NCBI GenBank assembly: GCA_905480565.1
Contig: CAJQQW010000056.1
Location: 1-10,685 of the forward strand
Source: an uncultured Halioglobus sp.
Lineage (GTDB): Bacteria > Pseudomonadota > Gammaproteobacteria > Pseudomonadales > Halieaceae
Reading direction: 5' to 3'
DNA: 10,685 nucleotides
Position numbers and translations under genes: made by a program. The notes under the pieces were generated by a model, which was not told the DNA's origin, did not search any database, and was given only the letters and a program-made list of their open reading frames with translations. Below, one piece after another: positions 7,160 through 10,685 of this stretch. Every line of letters begins with the position of its first letter. The first letter of the stretch is position 1.

Positions 7160-8008
7160 ATGATGAAATGGATCAGCAACGCAGTAGTCAACTGGTTGAA
7201 ACATAAACGACCGCTGCCACGCACGCCCCTCAGCGATTTTGAACGCATACGCCATGAGATAAAGCCTTGTGATGTCATTCTTGTTGAAGGCCGATCACGG
7301 GTTAGCGACGTGATTAAGCTTATCACCCAAAGCAACTGGTCGCATGCTTTCATGTACATCGGACGACTGCATGATATCGAGGATCCACAACTAAGAGAGC
7401 GGCTAGGAAAGCATTACACTGGAAATCCCGACAAGCAGCTAATTATCGAAAGCGAGCTTGGCATGGGTACTGTTGTGCGACCACTAACCGTTTATGAGGG
7501 GGAACATTTACGTATCTGCCGACCGCGAGGGCTAGGTTTTAGTGACAGTCAAAAAGTGGTATCGCATGTGATCAATCGACTTGGAGACGATTACAACGTG
7601 CGGCAGATATTTGACCTGGCAAGATTTCTCTTTCCCTGGACAGTTATGCCAAGAAAATGGCGATCCAGCCTGTTCAGCAAGCGTCCCGGAGAAAACACAC
7701 AGACTGTTTGCTCTACGATGATTGCCGAAGCGTTCGGACACATCCAGTTTCCGCTGTTACCGCTGGTTAAGCGCGAAGCCGGCAGCGGCTTTCAGCTTTA
7801 CATGCGCAATCCCAAACTCTGTACGCCCAGTGATTTCGATTACTCTCCGTACTTCGATATTATCAAATATCCGTTTTTGGATTTCCATCAACAGTCAGAT
7901 CAGCGCCTGCTTCCATGGCAAGGAGCATCTGCGCTTAGCGCGGAAGAGCGTGAGATGTATATCAATATCCCGGAAGACCTCAAAGGGTTGAACGACGATA
8001 CACAGTGA
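7160..8008 (+). CDS. YiiX-like permuted papain-like (NlpC/P60 clan) hydrolase
   Basis: Protein of 282 residues resembling the YiiX / lipo-like group of circularly permuted papain-fold enzymes, in which the catalytic histidine precedes the cysteine. The order fits: DVILVEGRSRVSDVIKLIT (38-56), then SNWSHAFMYIG with candidate catalytic H62, then IIESELGMG with E97, the GDDYNVRQIFDLARF segment (142-156), and QTVCSTMIAEAF with candidate nucleophile C184. All three expected residues are present, so the enzyme is probably active, cleaving or forming an amide or thioester bond in an unknown substrate (peptidoglycan peptide, lipid or protein). No signal peptide or lipobox is apparent; the N-terminus (MMKWISNAVVNWLKHKR) looks like an amphipathic basic helix that could touch a membrane. 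Two ATGs in a row (7160, 7163) make the exact start uncertain, and no strong ribosome site is seen. The last 40 residues are polar and probably disordered. Confidence 0.8.
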   Translation: MMKWISNAVVNWLKHKRPLPRTPLSDFERIRHEIKPCDVILVEGRSRVSDVIKLITQSNWSHAFMYIGRLHDIEDPQLRERLGKHYTGNPDKQLIIESELGMGTVVRPLTVYEGEHLRICRPRGLGFSDSQKVVSHVINRLGDDYNVRQIFDLARFLFPWTVMPRKWRSSLFSKRPGENTQTVCSTMIAEAFGHIQFPLLPLVKREAGSGFQLYMRNPKLCTPSDFDYSPYFDIIKYPFLDFHQQSDQRLLPWQGASALSAEEREMYINIPEDLKGLNDDTQ

Positions 8009-8067
8009 AGAGCTTAGATTTTTCGAAAGATACTATCCAACTTTGATTCGTCGGTTGCCCATCTCAG

Positions 8068-9255
8068 TCACGACGCACAATCGCCAATCAAGCGCACATT
8101 GATTACGCCCTCGATCTCATGCATTTTATTCAGCACGGCCTTTGACGGCTGATTGCCAATATCTATCAGGTTGTATGCGACCTCGCCACGGCTCTTGTTC
8201 AACATATCAATTACGTTAATATTCTCATCAGCCAGTATGGACAACACACTGCCGAGGATCTTAGGAACGTTCTCATTTGTGAGCGAAAGCCTGCAGCCGC
8301 TTACACGGTCTAACTGGAGGGTAGGAAAATTAACTGAATTACGAATATTTCCATTCTCGAGAAAATCAACCAGTTGATCGGCGGCCATGATGGCACAGTT
8401 ATCTTCCGCCTCCTCTGTGCTCGCGCCAATATGAGGCATCAAGACAACATCTTTTCTGCCGATTAGAGCAGGAGAGGGAAAGTCTGCGATGTACTTGCGC
8501 AACAACCCGCTGTCGAGCGCATCAATGATTGCAGACTCATCGACGATTTCTTGGCGAGCGAAATTTAGTAAACATGCACCGCCTTGTATAGCCTTCAATA
8601 ACTCCGCATTAACAAGACCACGGGTAGATTCCAGCACTGGAAGATGCAAACTGACATAGTCAGACTTGGAGAATAGCGCTCCCAGATTGTCCGCACTTCG
8701 CACCCTGCTGGACAGGCGCCAGGCGGCCTCAACGGACAGCGCCGGATCGAAGCCGACTACATCAATGCCGAGTGTCAAGCCCATTTCCGCCACCATCGAC
8801 CCTATGGCGCCAAGCCCTACGACACCCAGGGTCTTGCCCACCAGTTCACTGCCCTTGAATTGTTTCTTTTGCGCCTCGAGCATTTTATTCAATTCGGCGC
8901 CGTCATCCATGCTACCCAACGACTCAACGTAGCCGATGCCCTCTACGATGCCCCTAGAGCCCAGCAACAAACCTGTAGCGACTAATTCCTTGACGGCATT
9001 AGCGTTGGCACCTGGCGAATTGAATACGGGTATGCCGCGAGCGGTACAGGCATCAACCGGAATATTATTTACACCCGCCCCTGCCCTGCCTATCGCGAGA
9101 ACAGACTGCGGTATTTCCGCCTCTACCAGTTTGTGGCTTCTGAGTAAAATCGCATCGGGCTCTGCGAATTCACTCGCGATTTCATACGTTTTAGGCGGCA
9201 GGCGCTCCAACCCTTTCATGGAAATCTGGTTCAGCGTCAAAATCTTTTTTGCCAT
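8068..9255 (-). CDS. serA: D-3-phosphoglycerate dehydrogenase, short ACT-containing type
   Basis: Cytoplasmic NAD-dependent enzyme (395 residues) that oxidises 3-phosphoglycerate to 3-phosphohydroxypyruvate, the first step of serine synthesis. The N-terminal substrate domain contains LLRSHKL (37-43), GRAGAGVNNIP (56-66) and NSPGANANAVKELV (79-92). The nucleotide fold shows GVVGLGAIG (144-152) with D170 at the NAD-selecting position. The active-site arginine is R234 (NFARQEIVDE) and the histidine is H275 (PHIGAST). A C-terminal ACT domain (about 320-392) probably binds serine for feedback control. The expected DVF-x-x-E-P motif carrying the third catalytic residue is replaced by ADFPSPAL (257-264), as in a short bacterial subfamily. 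The start ATG has AGAGGAT closely upstream (9259-9265). It follows ppiD by 21 bp, so the two are probably one transcript. An alternative is a related 2-hydroxyacid dehydrogenase, but the ACT domain makes SerA the best call. Confidence 0.9.
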   Translation of the reverse strand: MAKKILTLNQISMKGLERLPPKTYEIASEFAEPDAILLRSHKLVEAEIPQSVLAIGRAGAGVNNIPVDACTARGIPVFNSPGANANAVKELVATGLLLGSRGIVEGIGYVESLGSMDDGAELNKMLEAQKKQFKGSELVGKTLGVVGLGAIGSMVAEMGLTLGIDVVGFDPALSVEAAWRLSSRVRSADNLGALFSKSDYVSLHLPVLESTRGLVNAELLKAIQGGACLLNFARQEIVDESAIIDALDSGLLRKYIADFPSPALIGRKDVVLMPHIGASTEEAEDNCAIMAADQLVDFLENGNIRNSVNFPTLQLDRVSGCRLSLTNENVPKILGSVLSILADENINVIDMLNKSRGEVAYNLIDIGNQPSKAVLNKMHEIEGVINVRLIGDCAS

Positions 9256-9276
9256 GTGATCCTCTGATCGACCTGC

Positions 9277-10685
9277 TTACAGCGCAGTAATTTCAGCATT
9301 ATTTCGCAGCTGGCGTTGAAACTCTCGAAATACCAACCCCCCCTGCTCATTGGTCAACACCTGCCCCAACTGTGTGCGTTCAGCCTCGGGTAGCATCATA
9401 TAATTGCCGGGCTCAACCCGTTGCAATTCAATAACCACTGCATTACCCGCCGGTGAGATAAAAAAATCGACCGTGGCATCGGCATCTGACGGTGCAGCCA
9501 TCTGAAACGCATGCGAAAGGACATCCACAGGAGCGGCGCTATTCTTGCGATCTACGCCGAGCTCTATCGCCACCTCGTAGCCGAGGCTCTGTGCCACGTC
9601 AGAGAACAGTTCCCCATCTCTCACTAACTCAACACTGGCACTAGCCTTTCGCGTCATCTCAGCGACTGCTTTTTGTTGCTGAACTGCGACAAGAATCTGA
9701 TCGCGGAACGTATCCACAGGCAACAGTTGCGGCAAATCGTGCTTGCGAACCCGCAGCACCACAAAACGATCGCCGGATAGCTCGAAGACCTCGCTGTTAT
9801 GCCCAGCCACCAATACGTCATCCGAGAAGGCCGCTTCATTAAGTGCAGCGCTGGCAAACAGACTGTCGGCGTCACCGCGAGTAACACCCTCCTCTCGCAG
9901 CACTTGCAGGCCAAGATCAGCGGCCGGACCCTCAAGGTTTTCCGCATTGAAAGAAAGATCACGCAACGTTTCCACCGTCCGGAGCAATTCCGAGCGCGCC
10001 TCCTCACCGGATACACGCTCCTCCAACTGGCCGCGCATTTCCTCAAACGTTGTAACTTTTCCTGCCTTACGCTCCGTTACCAGCAGCAGGTGGGTGCCGG
10101 CTGACGTTTCAATCGGCTCTGAGACAATACCTGGCTCCAGAGAGGCAATGGCTGCTTCCATATTGTCTGGAAACATTGCACCACTGGTATAACCAAGATC
10201 ACCACCGCGGTCCGCCGACCCCACGTCGTCGGAAATGTCCTTGGCTAACGCCGCGAAAGCCTCTCCTGTTGCCAATCGAGCCTGCGCATCCTGAACGCGC
10301 TGTAGAAGCTCAGCTTCGGCACTATCTTGAAATAAAATATGGGAGACGCGACTCTCGTCCTGCAGCACCGCATCTTCCAGGCCCAATTCATAGGCCTCTC
10401 TTAAAACGCTTTCTTCGACGGGTTGGCGAAAGTCGTCGATTTCAAGCGCTATATAATCTACGTCTACGGACTCCTCCGTGCGAAACAGAGCCTCGTTGGC
10501 GGCATAGTAACTTTCAATTTCTGCGTCAGAAACGGTTTCTGCGTCGCCGATCTCTTCACCCGGAATAGTGAAATAACTAAAATCTCGCTGTTCAGCCAAG
10601 ATACTCGCAGAGATATCCAGTTCCGCCTGTGTAACAAATTCGCTGCCCGCCAATCCCGCGCTCATCTGATTGATCAATAAATCAT
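9277..10685 (-). CDS. ppiD: Periplasmic folding factor PpiD (parvulin-type SurA/PpiD family), N-terminus outside window
   Basis: Middle and C-terminal part (468 complete codons) of a PpiD-like chaperone, a protein tethered to the inner membrane that helps exported proteins fold as they leave the Sec translocon. The frame stays open to the window end, reading DLLINQMSAGLAGSEF, which matches the interior of PpiD just before the parvulin region, so the TTG at 10677 is not a start. The N-terminal membrane anchor and SurA-like segment lie beyond the window. A parvulin domain spans about residues 108-203 counted from that TTG: VSHILFQ (111-117), GEAFAALAKDIS (138-149), RGGDLGYTSGAM (157-168) and SAGTHLLLV (192-200). 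This domain keeps the usual fold residues, but in E. coli PpiD it has little isomerase activity, so activity here is uncertain. The long C-terminal part (210-466) is the usual PpiD extension. serA follows after 21 bp. Confidence 0.9.
   Translation of the reverse strand, partial: DLLINQMSAGLAGSEFVTQAELDISASILAEQRDFSYFTIPGEEIGDAETVSDAEIESYYAANEALFRTEESVDVDYIALEIDDFRQPVEESVLREAYELGLEDAVLQDESRVSHILFQDSAEAELLQRVQDAQARLATGEAFAALAKDISDDVGSADRGGDLGYTSGAMFPDNMEAAIASLEPGIVSEPIETSAGTHLLLVTERKAGKVTTFEEMRGQLEERVSGEEARSELLRTVETLRDLSFNAENLEGPAADLGLQVLREEGVTRGDADSLFASAALNEAAFSDDVLVAGHNSEVFELSGDRFVVLRVRKHDLPQLLPVDTFRDQILVAVQQQKAVAEMTRKASASVELVRDGELFSDVAQSLGYEVAIELGVDRKNSAAPVDVLSHAFQMAAPSDADATVDFFISPAGNAVVIELQRVEPGNYMMLPEAERTQLGQVLTNEQGGLVFREFQRQLRNNAEITAL

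Noticed and set aside
8009..8067. TTTCGAAA palindrome in the gap between the convergent YiiX-like and serA genes
   Set aside because: An 8-bp A/T-rich palindrome without a loop or T-tract; no terminator or operator can be supported from it.
9743..10192. Ser/Arg-rich plus-strand frames opposite ppiD
   Set aside because: Serine- and arginine-rich composition is typical of an antisense shadow; ppiD on the other strand shows a full parvulin domain.

Overview
The window looks like ordinary chromosomal core genome of a gammaproteobacterium, with roughly balanced base composition. The combination of a CysI-type sulfite reductase followed by a DUF934 gene, etfBA facing away from the ETF:quinone oxidoreductase gene, a DUF1285 gene, a YiiX-like protein, and a ppiD-serA pair suggests a marine Cellvibrionales- or Pseudomonas-like lineage. 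That placement rests on remembered family resemblance, not on a search. No mobile element, prophage, CRISPR array, tRNA or rRNA was seen, and no stretch longer than 275 bp lacks a gene.

Layout. (1) 1-1525, plus strand: the C-terminal two thirds of a siroheme/4Fe-4S sulfite (or nitrite) reductase, cut by the window start, overlapped by 17 nt by a DUF934 gene. (2) 1586-2758, plus strand: a CPA2/KefB-like cation:proton antiporter reduced to its membrane domain. (3) 2839-2866: a strong intrinsic terminator serving the opposite strand. (4) 2888-4566, minus strand: etfB then etfA, translationally coupled through ATGA. (5) 4567-4841: a 275-bp divergent regulatory region. (6) 4842-6488, plus strand: ETF:ubiquinone oxidoreductase with a GTG start. 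(7) 6549-7085, minus strand: DUF1285. (8) 7160-8008, plus strand: a YiiX-type circularly permuted papain-like hydrolase with its His, Glu and Cys in place. (9) 8068-10685, minus strand: ppiD (N-terminus beyond the window) then serA, 21 bp apart.

How the genes work together. EtfAB collects electrons from flavoprotein dehydrogenases (acyl-CoA and amino-acid catabolism), and ETF-QO passes them to the membrane quinone pool. The three genes form one pathway arranged around a shared intergenic region. The reductase and DUF934 are probably one translational unit for assimilatory sulfite reduction. PpiD (periplasmic folding) and SerA (serine synthesis) are functionally unrelated but likely co-transcribed. 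I found no new multi-gene system. The points most worth a second look are the DUF934 partner, the antiporter lacking its regulatory domain, the unusual active site of SerA, and the YiiX-like enzyme of unknown substrate.
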